Assembly: GCF_004217135.1 (NCBI RefSeq)
Contig: NZ_SHKK01000001.1
Span: forward strand, 5,828,001-5,892,000
Source: Micromonospora violae
GTDB taxonomy: Bacteria > Actinomycetota > Actinomycetes > Mycobacteriales > Micromonosporaceae
Direction of reading: 5' to 3'
Length of the DNA: 64,000 nt
Shown: positions 1 through 8,311 of the stretch, piece by piece
How the letters are laid out: the number at the start of each line of letters is the position of its first letter
How positions within the stretch are numbered: the stretch's first letter is position 1
Made by a program: the position numbers and the translations under genes
Notes under the pieces: generated by a model
Told to the model about the DNA's origin: nothing
The model's input: only the letters and a program-made list of their open reading frames with translations
The model's database searches: none

Positions 1-603
1 GGAGGCGACACCGACCTGCTGACCGTTGTAGAACTGCGGGCCGCCGGAGTCGCCGCGCCAGGCGTTGCCGTTGATCCGGGTGCTGCGGATCGCCTGGCCG
101 CCGTACGCGTCGGTGACGCTGTTGCTGGTCACCCGGACGGTGGCGGTCTTCAGCTGGGTGGACGCGGAGCAGCCGCTGTAGCAGGTCATGCCCCAGCCGT
201 AGATCGAGTTCGTCGAGTTGATCGGCGGGTTGCTGCTGGCCAGGCTCACCGCGGAGGTGCTGACGGTGCTCGAGAGCCGCATGAGCGCGAGGTCGTAGCG
301 GGTGTAGGTGGCGCTGACCGTGCGGGTGACCCCGCCGGAGGTGCGGTTCACGCTTCCGATGCGCACCGACATGGTGCCGTTGAGGCAGTGTCGGGCGGTG
401 AGCACCCACTGCGCGGCGATGACGCTGCCGGAGCAGGTGAACGAACCGTTGCTGAGCACGGCGGCGGCCCAGGGGGCGGACGAGACGGTGCCGCCGCCGA
501 TGATGGGTTGCGGGCCGGCGGGTGCGGCGGACGCGGCGGACGTGACGCCGAGGGCGCCGACCAGCGCGGTGCTGAGGACGGCGAGCAGGGAGCGGATGCG
601 CAT
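1..603 (-). CDS. secreted trypsin-like serine protease (S1 family), 3' end cut off by window
   Basis: The first 201 residues are visible; the C-terminus lies outside the window. An N-terminal signal peptide (Arg residues, then a hydrophobic stretch, then SAASA) is followed by an IIGGG-like start of the mature protease. The S1 catalytic triad is readable in order: His in TARHC, Asp in DLALM and Ser in GDSGGP. The Ala usually found before the His is Arg here. Cys pairs around His and in the CYSGC stretch suggest disulphides. It should act outside the cell on peptide bonds, with trypsin-like specificity only presumed because the specificity pocket is partly missing. It starts at ATG 603 and is transcribed away from purS. 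An upstream promoter and palindrome are listed separately. Confidence 0.9.
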   Translation of the reverse strand, partial: MRIRSLLAVLSTALVGALGVTSAASAAPAGPQPIIGGGTVSSAPWAAAVLSNGSFTCSGSVIAAQWVLTARHCLNGTMSVRIGSVNRTSGGVTRTVSATYTRYDLALMRLSSTVSTSAVSLASSNPPINSTNSIYGWGMTCYSGCSASTQLKTATVRVTSNSVTDAYGGQAIRSTRINGNAWRGDSGGPQFYNGQQVGVAS

Positions 604-692
604 CGGGTGGACTCCTTGGACGGGGGCGGGCCCGGGGTCGCCGGGTGCGGGTGCGGCGGCAGCGGGGGTTCCCGTGGACGCCTCAATCGACT

Positions 693-732
693 TACATCGA
701 TGTAGAGTAAGGCCCGAAGTGATCATTATCAA
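693..732 (-). promoter_or_regulatory. promoter and palindromic operator of the secreted protease
   Basis: Reading the minus strand, TTGATA (727-732) and TACTCT (704-709) are spaced by 17 bp, a good sigma-70-type promoter pointing at the protease. A perfect 12-bp palindrome, TACATCGATGTA (693-704), touches the -10 box and covers the expected start point, so a repressor bound there would block initiation. No candidate regulator lies beside it. The rest of the 604-960 gap shows nothing else I can name. Confidence 0.55.
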
Positions 733-960
733 GAACCTGATCGAGGTTCGACAATGTAACGATTCAGCTACCAGCAACGCCGTATATGTCCTGCTGAGGC
801 CACCTGTCGCGCCTGACGGGTCATCCTGGGCGGCGGCAGTGTCGATCACTGTCTGAACTGCGGCCGGCCGGTGCGTCCGCGGCGATATCTGCCAGGTACG
901 CTGGCTGCGCTCGCCCATTGTGGGTCGGCACCCAACTGCGTACACAGTCAGGAGTGCCCA

Positions 961-1224
961 GTGCCTCGCGTCGTCGTCGACGTCATGCTCAAGCCCGAGA
1001 TCCTCGATCCGCAGGGCCAGGCCGTCGCAAACGCGCTGCCCCGGCTCGGCGTCAGTGATGTCGCCTCGGTTCGGATCGGCAGGCGGATCGAGATCGAGTT
1101 CACCGGTGAACCGGATCTCGACCGCGCTCGGGAAATTGCCGACAAACTGCTCGCCAACCCGGTCATCGAGGACTTCACCATCCGCCTGGTCGAGGCCGAC
1201 GAGACCGCGGACGCCCGCTCGTGA
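961..1224 (+). CDS. purS: phosphoribosylformylglycinamidine synthase subunit PurS
   Basis: This 87-residue protein has the usual PurS length and opening ([16 protein letters not shown]). It is the small subunit that bridges PurQ and PurL in the bacterial FGAM synthase complex of de novo purine synthesis in the cytoplasm. The GTG start at 961 is set by AGGAG a few bases upstream, and an in-frame upstream extension has no ribosome site. Its stop overlaps the purQ start by 4 nt, so translation is coupled. Confidence 0.95.
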   Translation: MPRVVVDVMLKPEILDPQGQAVANALPRLGVSDVASVRIGRRIEIEFTGEPDLDRAREIADKLLANPVIEDFTIRLVEADETADARS

Positions 1225-1904
1225 CCGCCCGGGTCGGTGTGGTCACCTTCCCCGGCTCGCTCGACGACGGGGACGCGGCCCGGGCCGTCCGGATCGCCGG
1301 CGCTGAGCCGGTCCGGCTCTGGCACGGCGACCCGGACCTGCACGGCGTCGACGCGGTCGTCCTGCCCGGCGGGTTCTCCTACGGTGACTACCTGCGGTGT
1401 GGTGCCATCGCCCGGTTCGCCCCGGTGATGGAGACGATCGTGGACGCCGCCCAGGGTGGTCTGCCGGTGCTCGGCATCTGCAACGGCTTCCAGATCCTGT
1501 GTGAGGCGCACCTGCTGCCGGGCGCGCTCACCCGCAACCAGCACCTGCACTTCCGCAACCGGGACCAGGTCCTGCGCATCGAGTCGGTCGGGACCGCGTG
1601 GACCAACGTGTTCCAGCCCGGCCAGGAGGTGCTCATCCCGGTCAAGAACGGTGAGGGCTGCTACGTCGCGGACACCGCGACGCTGGACCAGCTCGAAGCC
1701 GAGGGCCGGGTGGTCGCACGCTACGTCGGCGGCAACCCCAACGGGTCCCAGCGCGACATCGCCGCGATCACCAACGCCGCCGGCAACGTGGTCGGCATCA
1801 TGCCGCACCCCGAGCACGCGGTGGAGGCGCTCACCGGCCCTTCGCTGGACGGCCTCGGCTTCTTCACGTCGGCCCTCAAGCACCTGGTGGGGGCGCCGGC
1901 ATGA
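1221..1904 (+). CDS. purQ: phosphoribosylformylglycinamidine synthase, glutaminase subunit PurQ
   Basis: This is a 227-residue class I glutamine amidotransferase that releases ammonia from glutamine for FGAM formation by PurL. The catalytic Cys87 sits in GICNGFQ, and the His196/Glu198 pair is in PHPEH near the C-terminus, so the triad is complete. Length matches small PurQ proteins. The GTG start overlaps the purS stop, and purL follows after 67 bp, giving the standard purS-purQ-purL order. Confidence 0.95.
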   Translation: MTARVGVVTFPGSLDDGDAARAVRIAGAEPVRLWHGDPDLHGVDAVVLPGGFSYGDYLRCGAIARFAPVMETIVDAAQGGLPVLGICNGFQILCEAHLLPGALTRNQHLHFRNRDQVLRIESVGTAWTNVFQPGQEVLIPVKNGEGCYVADTATLDQLEAEGRVVARYVGGNPNGSQRDIAAITNAAGNVVGIMPHPEHAVEALTGPSLDGLGFFTSALKHLVGAPA

Positions 1905-1971
1905 CCGGCGGCACGATCATCGGTCAGCTCAACCGCCGGTCTGGCGGGCACGAGCGCAGCGAGGAGAGGTC

Positions 1972-4641
1972 ATGACCACCCATCCGGACCCGGTACGGGA
2001 CACACCGGAGGCGTACTCCGCCCCGGCGCAGCCGGCCGAGCCGAGCCCGGCGCAGCCGGTCGCACCGGCGGCCGCTCCCGCCCAGCCGGCCGCCGCCGTC
2101 TGGACCGAGGGCGTGGACACCGTGCCGCGTGCCGGTGCCACCCCGGGCGAGCTTCAGCCGTACACCGAGCTGGGCCTGCGCGATGACGAGTACGAGCGGA
2201 TCCGGCAGATCCTCGACCGCCGGCCCACGCAGTCCGAGCTGGCCATGTATTCGATCATGTGGAGCGAGCACTGCTCCTACAAGTCGAGCAAGGTGCACCT
2301 GCGCCAGTTCGGTGAGAAGGCCGTGCACAGCGACCGGCTGCTCGCCGGCATCGGTGAGAACGCCGGCGTCGTGCAGGTCTCCGACGAGCTGGCGGTGACC
2401 TTCAAGGTCGAGTCGCACAACCACCCGAGCTTCGTCGAGCCGTACCAGGGCGCGGCGACCGGTGTCGGCGGCATCGTCCGGGACATCCTCGCCATGGGCG
2501 CCCGCCCGGTCGCGGTGATGGACCCGCTGCGCTTCGGTGCCGCGGACCACCCGGACACCGCCCGGGTGCTCACCGGCGTGGTCGCCGGGGTGGGCGGCTA
2601 CGGCAACTGCCTGGGCCTGCCCAACATCGGTGGCGAGCTGGTCTTCGACCCCTCCTACCAGGGCAACCCGCTGCTCAACGCGCTCTGCCTGGGTGTGCTG
2701 CCGGTCAGCCGGCTGCAGAACAAGGCCGCCGCTGGCCCGGGCAACGTTGTCGTGCTGATGGGCGCCAAGACCGGCCGCGACGGCATCGGCGGCGTCTCGG
2801 TGCTCGCCAGCGCCACCTTCGACGAGGGCAGCGAGGCTCGCCGCCCCGCCGTGCAGGTCGGTGACCCGTTCACCGAGAAGCTGCTGATCGAGGCGTGCCT
2901 CGAGCTGTACGACGGCCAGCTGGTCGTCGGCATCCAGGACCTCGGCGGCGCCGGCCTGACCTGCGCGCTCACCGAGACCGCCGCCGCCGCCGGCACCGGC
3001 ATGCGGGTCTGGCTGGAGCGGGTGCCGCTGCGCGAACCGTCGATGGACCCGCACGAGATCCTGGCCAGCGAGTCGCAGGAGCGGATGCTGCTGGTCGTCG
3101 AGCCGGACAAGCTCGACACCGTGCTCAAGACCTGCGAGAAGTGGGGCGTCCTCGCCACCGCGATCGGTGAGGTCACCGCACCGGAGCCGGACGGCAGCCC
3201 CGGTCGACTGCTGATCACCTGGCGGGACCACCTGGTCGTCGACGTGCCGCCGGGTTCGCTGGTCGATGACGGCCCGGTCTACGCCCGGCCGATGCGCGAG
3301 CCGGCCGACCTGATCCTGCTCCAGGCCGACCGGGCCGAGACGCTGCCCCGCCCGGCCGACCCGGAGGCGCTGCGGGAGACCGTGCTGCGCATGATCGCGT
3401 CGCCCAACCTGGCCGACAAGACCTGGGTCACCGAGCAGTACGACCGCTACGTGCTGGGCAACACAGTGCTCGCCCAGCCGGAGGACGGCGGCGTGATCCG
3501 GATCGACGAGCGGACCGGTCTCGGCGTGGCGCTGTCGGTGGACGGCAACGGTCGGTACGCCCGGCTCGACCCGTACAACGGCACGAAGCTGGCCCTGGCC
3601 GAGGCGTACCGGAACGTGGCGGTGACCGGCGCGAAGCCGATCGCCGTGACCAACTGCCTCAACTTCGGCTCCCCGGAGGACCCGGGCGTGATGTGGCAGT
3701 TCGCCGAGGCCGTGCGCGGCCTGGCGGACGGCTGCGTGGAGCTGGGCATCCCGGTCACCGGTGGCAACGTCAGCTTTTACAACCAGACCGGTGCCGCGGC
3801 GATCCACCCGACCCCGGTGGTCGGCGTGCTGGGTGTGCTGGACAACGTCGCCGACCGGGTGCCGATGGGCTTCGTGCCGCGTGCCGGTGGCGACAACGAC
3901 CAGCTCTACCTGCTCGGTGAGACGAACGTGGAGCTGTCCGGCTCGGAGTGGGCCTGGGTGACGCACGAGCACCTCGGCGGTATTCCGCCGCAGGTCGACC
4001 TCGGACGGGAGAAGGCGCTCGCCGAGCTGCTGGCCGAGGCCGCCCGCGTCGGTCACCTCAGCTCGGCGCACGACCTCTCCGACGGGGGTCTTGCCCAGGG
4101 CCTGGTCGAGTCCTGCCTGCGTCGCGGGGTCGGTGCCCGGGTCGCAGTGCCGGAGCAGTTCGCCGAGGGCTCGATGCCGTTCGTCTACCTGTTCAGCGAG
4201 TCCGCCACGCGGGCGCTGGTCTCGGTGCCGCGCGGTCACGACAAGGCGTTCGCGGCGCTCTGCGCCGAGCGGGGCGTGCCGTTCGAGTTGATCGGCGTCA
4301 CCGACCCGTCCGGCGGGGCGCTCGAGGTGCACGGCCAGTTCCGGATCGGCCTGGACGAGCTGCGCGCCGCGCACACCGAGACGTTGCCGCGCCTCTTCGG
4401 CGGCTCGGCGGCCGTCGAGGTGCCGGCGCCGGCTGCTGGCGTGGCGGGTGCGGTCGAGGCCGTCCCGATGCCGGGGGAGCCGGCCGAGCCGGTCGACGCG
4501 GCCGAGGTGGTCTCCGAGCCGATCGCTTCCTCGGGTCCTTCCCCGGAGACCGGCGCGGTCGAGCCGATCGGGTCAGCGCAGCCCGACGGGGCGTCCGAGT
4601 CCGGCCCCGGTGTCACCGAGCCGTCGGCTGACGAGCGCTGA
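1972..4641 (+). CDS. purL: phosphoribosylformylglycinamidine synthase, synthetase subunit PurL
   Basis: This ATP-dependent subunit converts FGAR to FGAM using ammonia from PurQ. Recognisable PurL segments include [13 protein letters not shown], the [16 protein letters not shown] motif and a repeated AIR-synthase-like fold in the C-terminal half. The ATG at 1972 follows GAGGAGAGG. At 889 residues it is clearly longer than typical small PurL (about 740). The excess is an Ala/Pro-rich N-terminus of about 60 residues and an acidic Pro/Glu/Ala/Val tail of about 75 residues, both low complexity. The core looks intact and functional. Confidence 0.95.
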   Translation: MTTHPDPVRDTPEAYSAPAQPAEPSPAQPVAPAAAPAQPAAAVWTEGVDTVPRAGATPGELQPYTELGLRDDEYERIRQILDRRPTQSELAMYSIMWSEHCSYKSSKVHLRQFGEKAVHSDRLLAGIGENAGVVQVSDELAVTFKVESHNHPSFVEPYQGAATGVGGIVRDILAMGARPVAVMDPLRFGAADHPDTARVLTGVVAGVGGYGNCLGLPNIGGELVFDPSYQGNPLLNALCLGVLPVSRLQNKAAAGPGNVVVLMGAKTGRDGIGGVSVLASATFDEGSEARRPAVQVGDPFTEKLLIEACLELYDGQLVVGIQDLGGAGLTCALTETAAAAGTGMRVWLERVPLREPSMDPHEILASESQERMLLVVEPDKLDTVLKTCEKWGVLATAIGEVTAPEPDGSPGRLLITWRDHLVVDVPPGSLVDDGPVYARPMREPADLILLQADRAETLPRPADPEALRETVLRMIASPNLADKTWVTEQYDRYVLGNTVLAQPEDGGVIRIDERTGLGVALSVDGNGRYARLDPYNGTKLALAEAYRNVAVTGAKPIAVTNCLNFGSPEDPGVMWQFAEAVRGLADGCVELGIPVTGGNVSFYNQTGAAAIHPTPVVGVLGVLDNVADRVPMGFVPRAGGDNDQLYLLGETNVELSGSEWAWVTHEHLGGIPPQVDLGREKALAELLAEAARVGHLSSAHDLSDGGLAQGLVESCLRRGVGARVAVPEQFAEGSMPFVYLFSESATRALVSVPRGHDKAFAALCAERGVPFELIGVTDPSGGALEVHGQFRIGLDELRAAHTETLPRLFGGSAAVEVPAPAAGVAGAVEAVPMPGEPAEPVDAAEVVSEPIASSGPSPETGAVEPIGSAQPDGASESGPGVTEPSADER

Positions 4642-4645
4642 GGCG

Positions 4646-5401
4646 TTGGCGGCCGCTGTCTACGGCCAACCCGGATCCGGTGCCCGGTTCGACTGGGGGC
4701 TGACCGGGGCGGCCGAGCTCGGTCGGGTCTGCGCGGCGTTGGTGGTGGTGGACGTCCTGTCGTTCACCACCGCCGTGGAGGTGGCGGTCGCCCGGGGCAT
4801 GCGGGTGCACCCGTTCCCCTGGGGTGAGCAGGCCGCCGAGTACGCCGTCCGGGTCGGCGCGACCGCCGCCGTCGGGCGGCGGCAGACGACCCCGGAGCAT
4901 CCGTGGTCGCTGTCGCCCGCCGCCCTGAGCCGCGCCCCCGTGGTGGCGGACCTGGTGCTGCCCTCGCCGAACGGCTCCGCCATCAGCGCCGCCGCCAGCG
5001 CCACCGGCCTGCCGGTGGTCGCGGCGTGCCTGCGCAACGCACGCGCCGTCGGGGGTTGGCTGCGCCGCCAGGGGTACGGCACGGTGAACGCCCCGATCGG
5101 CGTGATCGCCTCCGGGGAGCGCTGGCCGGACGGGTCGCTGCGCCCGTCGGTGGAGGACCAGCTCGGCGCCGCCTCAGTCCTGGACGCCCTCTCCGGCGTA
5201 CCGGGTGGGCTCTCGGTGGAGGCGGCCATGGCGCTCGCCGCGCTGGCGAGCACCCCCGATGTGCCCGCCGCCGTGCGCGGCAGCGTCTCCGGCCGGGAGT
5301 TGACCGAGACCGGCTTCGCCGCGGACGTGGACGTCGCCGTGCGGATCGGCGTGTCGGACGTCGTGCCGGTGCTCCACCAGGGCGTCTTCTCCGCCGCCTG
5401 A
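4646..5401 (+). CDS. ComB-like 2-phosphosulfolactate phosphatase family protein
   Basis: The protein of about 251 residues matches the ComB fold family: DVLSFTTAVEVAVARG near the start and LPSPNGSAISAAAS in the middle, as in archaeal 2-phosphosulfolactate phosphatase. That enzyme acts in coenzyme M synthesis, a pathway not expected here, and no other com genes are nearby, so the true substrate is unknown. The start is uncertain: TTG 4646 gives a family-like length just after the purL stop, while GTG 4610 would overlap purL. Position directly behind purL suggests co-transcription. Confidence 0.75.
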   Translation: MAAAVYGQPGSGARFDWGLTGAAELGRVCAALVVVDVLSFTTAVEVAVARGMRVHPFPWGEQAAEYAVRVGATAAVGRRQTTPEHPWSLSPAALSRAPVVADLVLPSPNGSAISAAASATGLPVVAACLRNARAVGGWLRRQGYGTVNAPIGVIASGERWPDGSLRPSVEDQLGAASVLDALSGVPGGLSVEAAMALAALASTPDVPAAVRGSVSGRELTETGFAADVDVAVRIGVSDVVPVLHQGVFSAA

Positions 5402-5426
5402 CCCCACGCCCCCGCCCGGCGCGCTG

Positions 5427-5503
5427 TGATCGACTCGGCTTTCAAGAAATCGGGGTGTCCAGGTCTGGGGGATACCCCCGACTTCCTGAAACGCGAGTGG
5501 ACC
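5427..5503. repeat. dispersed imperfect palindrome, copy A
   Basis: The left arm, beginning TGATCGACTCGGCTTTC, and a right arm ending near 5503 are imperfect reverse complements around a roughly 20-nt centre. The same left arm and layout recur at 24403-24481. This copy has the more decayed right arm. It lies between the convergent comB-like gene and the surface-protein gene, just before a separate terminator. Confidence 0.65.
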
Positions 5504-5506
5504 TGC

Positions 5507-5552
5507 CACGACGAAACGGCCACCCGGATCTCCGGGTGGCCGTTTCGTCGTG
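5507..5552. terminator. bidirectional terminator hairpin, 22-bp perfect stem
   Basis: Arms 5507-5528 and 5531-5552 are perfectly complementary with only a 2-nt loop. It sits between two convergent genes and should stop transcription from both sides. Confidence 0.85.
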
Positions 5553-5564
5553 CGTTGTGGTGGG

Positions 5565-7628
5565 TTAGTCGTCGAGCCAGTCGAGGCGGCGACCGCCGCG
5601 CTCGGTCGGCGGCGGGGTGTCCGACCGGTTCCGCCCGGCGGGCTGGCCGTAGTTGCCCTGGTCGTAGCCCCGGTCGTCGTAGCCGCCGCGCTGTTGCGGG
5701 GGCTCCTGGCCGTAGCCGCCGCCCTGGTCGTACCCGCCAGCGGGCTGGCCGTAGTTGCCCTGGTCGTAGCCCCGGTCGTCGTAGCCGCCGCGTTGCTGCG
5801 GGGGCTCCTGGCCGTAGCCGCCACCCTGGTCGTACCCGCCGGCCGGTTGGCCGTAGCCGCCCTGGTCGTAGCCGCCGGCCTCGGCACCGCCGTACCCCGC
5901 GGTCGGCTCGGCAGCACGCCCGCCGTACGGGGCGGGATCGGGCTGACCGTACCCCTGCCCCTGCTCCGGCTGGTAGACGCCGGTGGCGTACGGGTCGGCC
6001 GGAGCCGGGTACTGGGTGCTGTCGCCGGAGTACCGGCCGGTCGGCTCGTCGAACCGCTCGCCGTAGGCCGCTCCGCCGGCGGGGGCCGGCGGGTAGGCGG
6101 TGGTCCCGCCCGGGGCGTCGTAGTCACGACCGCCGTAGCCGCCACCGGAGGCCGGCGCGTTGCCGTAACCGCCACCGGACGCGGGCGCGCCGCCGTAACC
6201 GGCGCCGGAACCGGGTGCGTTGCCGTAACCGGCACCGGAACCGGGTGCGTTGCCGTAACCGGCACCGGAACCGGGTGCGGTACCGTAACCGTCACCAGCC
6301 GCACCGGCGCCGTAGCCACCGTCCGCGCCGGCCGGAGCGCCGTAGCCGCCACCCGACGCGGGCGCGTTGCCGTAGCCGCCGGCACCGTAGCCACCGGGCG
6401 CCGGCTCGTCGCCGTAGCCGGCAGCGCCCCAGCCCTGCTGACCCGCGCCGCCGTACGTCGGGGCAGGCGCCCCGTACGGGTCCGGCGGAACGTCGTCGAC
6501 CACCGGGCGGTGCATCATCGTCGGTGCCTCGCTCAGCGCCGCGCCGCCGACCATCGTCGGGTCTGCTCCGCCGGGACGACCACCGACCACCCGGGTCTGG
6601 TCGTCGGCACCGCGGTACCCGCCCCGTGCGGGCGGCACCACGCCGCCACCACCGGCAGCCGCGGGAGCGCCGTCCTCGTCGTCGTTCTCCTTGCGCTTCA
6701 TCCAGAGCAGCACGATCGTGCCGACACCGGCAGCGACCAGAAGACCACCGAGCAGGATGATGATGTAGTTGCCGAGACCGCCACCGTCCTCGGTGTTCGC
6801 CGCGTTCGCCGGAGCGCCCTCGCTGGCCGCCTCGGTGGGCTCCTCCTCGGTGCCCTCCTCGTCGGTCACCTCGTCGCTGGGAGTGGCCTCGGGAGTGGCG
6901 GACGGGGTGGCGCTGGGCGTCACCTCGACCCTGAGCGCGAGGCTGATCCGTTGCCCGGTGACGGCCTGCCCGGCGGCGGCGTTGATGGTCTTGGTGGCCA
7001 CCACGTTGTCGAAGCTGGCGCCCAGATCGATCCGGCCCGGCGCGATCGGCTTGTCGCTGGTACCGGTGAAACGGAAGTCGCCGCTGCCGTTGCTGGTGGT
7101 GTCGAACTGCCGGCCGGTGCTGTCGCGCAGCATGACCACTGCGTTCGCGACCGCCTTGCTGTCGGCCTGCGAGATCACCTTGCCGGAGATCGACCGCACG
7201 GTCTGGGTCTGCGGCGGCGTCGGCGGAGCGGCCGCCTTGACGGTGACTCTGATGGTGACGGAATCACCCCTGACCCGGATCGACGCTCGCGTGTTGTTCG
7301 CCGCCGGAGCATTGGCAGCCGCCGTCAGCGTGATCGACACTGGCTGCGCGGTTGGCACTCCAGCCGGGAAGTTGACCTCGCCGCATCCTCCGCAACTGAC
7401 TCCACTCGGAAGGCCGGTGACGGTGACTTCGGTCGAGCTCTCACCGAGGTCCGGGGTCACCTGGAGCGCTACGCTGGCGCTGCCACCTGAGTCGAGGGTT
7501 ACGGCATCCTTGTCCGCTGTGACCTTTGCGGCCATTGCTGGCGTGGCGGGGACGGCGAGCAGAGCGCCGGCAACCAGCGCTACGACCACACCGGCCCGCT
7601 GCTTCCAGGCACGTCGGTGTGTTGACAC
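5565..7628 (-). CDS. membrane-anchored exported protein with Gly/Tyr-rich cytoplasmic repeat tail
   Basis: I read 687 residues from GTG 7628, chosen because GGAAGG precedes it and it begins a proper signal peptide (residues 1-34, ending AMAA). An extracellular part of about 250 residues looks beta-rich: a CGGC pair near 79-82, then a carboxypeptidase-regulatory-like repeat (SGKVISQADSKAVANAVV). A Ser/Thr/Glu stalk follows, then one transmembrane helix (about 285-310), a KRK stop-transfer motif and a tail of nearly 380 residues of GYG/GGYDQG repeats. The topology puts the tail in the cytoplasm. Function is unknown; the architecture suggests an envelope protein with a disordered, self-associating tail. 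A strong terminator follows. Confidence 0.85.
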   Translation of the reverse strand: MSTHRRAWKQRAGVVVALVAGALLAVPATPAMAAKVTADKDAVTLDSGGSASVALQVTPDLGESSTEVTVTGLPSGVSCGGCGEVNFPAGVPTAQPVSITLTAAANAPAANNTRASIRVRGDSVTIRVTVKAAAPPTPPQTQTVRSISGKVISQADSKAVANAVVMLRDSTGRQFDTTSNGSGDFRFTGTSDKPIAPGRIDLGASFDNVVATKTINAAAGQAVTGQRISLALRVEVTPSATPSATPEATPSDEVTDEEGTEEEPTEAASEGAPANAANTEDGGGLGNYIIILLGGLLVAAGVGTIVLLWMKRKENDDEDGAPAAAGGGGVVPPARGGYRGADDQTRVVGGRPGGADPTMVGGAALSEAPTMMHRPVVDDVPPDPYGAPAPTYGGAGQQGWGAAGYGDEPAPGGYGAGGYGNAPASGGGYGAPAGADGGYGAGAAGDGYGTAPGSGAGYGNAPGSGAGYGNAPGSGAGYGGAPASGGGYGNAPASGGGYGGRDYDAPGGTTAYPPAPAGGAAYGERFDEPTGRYSGDSTQYPAPADPYATGVYQPEQGQGYGQPDPAPYGGRAAEPTAGYGGAEAGGYDQGGYGQPAGGYDQGGGYGQEPPQQRGGYDDRGYDQGNYGQPAGGYDQGGGYGQEPPQQRGGYDDRGYDQGNYGQPAGRNRSDTPPPTERGGRRLDWLDD
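5643..5846 (-). repeat. two near-identical 102-bp in-frame tandem repeats
   Basis: Units start at 5643 and 5745 and differ at only a few bases. Each encodes 34 residues of the Gly/Tyr/Gln tail of the surface protein. The near identity at DNA level indicates recent duplication or ongoing conversion. Confidence 0.85.
6130..6300 (-). repeat. 30-bp in-frame repeats coding GYGNAPGSGA
   Basis: About five units of 30 bp, the central ones almost identical, encode the decapeptide GYGNAPGSGA and variants in the same tail. They form a second, shorter repeat family within the gene. Confidence 0.8.
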
Positions 7629-7789
7629 GTCCACCGCCTTCCGGGCTGACGTCCCTCTGACCGGCGGGGCGCCGGGCCGGGGATCATCACGGTACGAATA
7701 CGCCGTCGGCAACTATGCCTTGTCCGACTGCATGAGCGCGACCCAGGGCCAGCGTCGCGTGTCTGGCGCGGGGGTCGTATCGTCCCGTC

Positions 7790-8143
7790 GTGTCCTCTCC
7801 GCACAGTAAGTCCGCTGCCGTTACGGCCGTTCTGTCAGCGCTCGACGAGGGGCGTGCACCCGAACGGTCGGTGTTCCGAGAGGCGGTCCGGTCGATGTTG
7901 GCCGTCCTCGCGGAGCGCGCCCCCGGCCGTTCGGTGGAGGTGCGCGTTCCACCATACGGGGCGATCCAGTGCGTACCGGGGCCTCGACACACCAGAGGAA
8001 ACCCACCAAATGTGGTGGAGATGGCCCCGAATACCTGGCTGGAGCTGGCTACCGGCAGGATTGGCTGGGCGGAGGCGGTCACCGACGGTCGCGTTCAGAT
8101 GAGCGGCAATCGTGCGGACCTCTCGGCGTATCTGCCCCTCTAG
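7790..8143 (+). CDS. SCP2-like (sterol carrier family) small protein
   Basis: The 117-residue cytoplasmic protein resembles the actinobacterial sterol-carrier family protein commonly found just upstream of purF (conserved RVPPYGAIQCVPGPRHTRG and NVVEMAPNTWLELATG). SCP2-type folds bind lipids in a hydrophobic tunnel, but no ligand is known for this branch. It starts at GTG 7790, with TATCGT six bases upstream, consistent with a leaderless message. Its context next to purF is conserved rather than explanatory. Confidence 0.8.
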   Translation: MSSPHSKSAAVTAVLSALDEGRAPERSVFREAVRSMLAVLAERAPGRSVEVRVPPYGAIQCVPGPRHTRGNPPNVVEMAPNTWLELATGRIGWAEAVTDGRVQMSGNRADLSAYLPL

Positions 8144-8217
8144 TCATCCCGATGTCCCACTCTGCGTAACGGAGCGCAGGGGGATCGTGACTTTCTGTAT
8201 TGACAGCGATTCGCGTA

Positions 8218-8238
8218 CACTGTCAGGCGATGACAGTG
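8218..8238. promoter_or_regulatory. inverted repeat in the purF upstream region
   Basis: CACTGTCA and TGACAGTG flank 5 nt. TTGACAG lies just upstream at 8200-8206, so the TGACAG motif occurs again nearby. The arrangement about 75 bp before purF suggests an operator or promoter, though I cannot fix a convincing -35/-10 pair. Confidence 0.4.
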
Positions 8239-8311
8239 GTCCCGGCAGAGGAGTGTGGATCCGCCCGTGATCCCCGCCCGGCCGGTCCAGACCAGCATGA
8301 GGGAGCGGTAG

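Noticed and set aside
1924..4374. An 816-codon open frame on the minus strand opposite purL
   Set aside because: It mirrors purL codons in a very high-GC gene, its product is His/Arg/Val-rich with no motifs, and purL is certain.
5550..7490. Long plus-strand open frame opposite the surface-protein gene
   Set aside because: It is a repeat-rich shadow of the Gly/Tyr coding sequence. Signal peptide, transmembrane helix and ribosome site support only the minus-strand gene.
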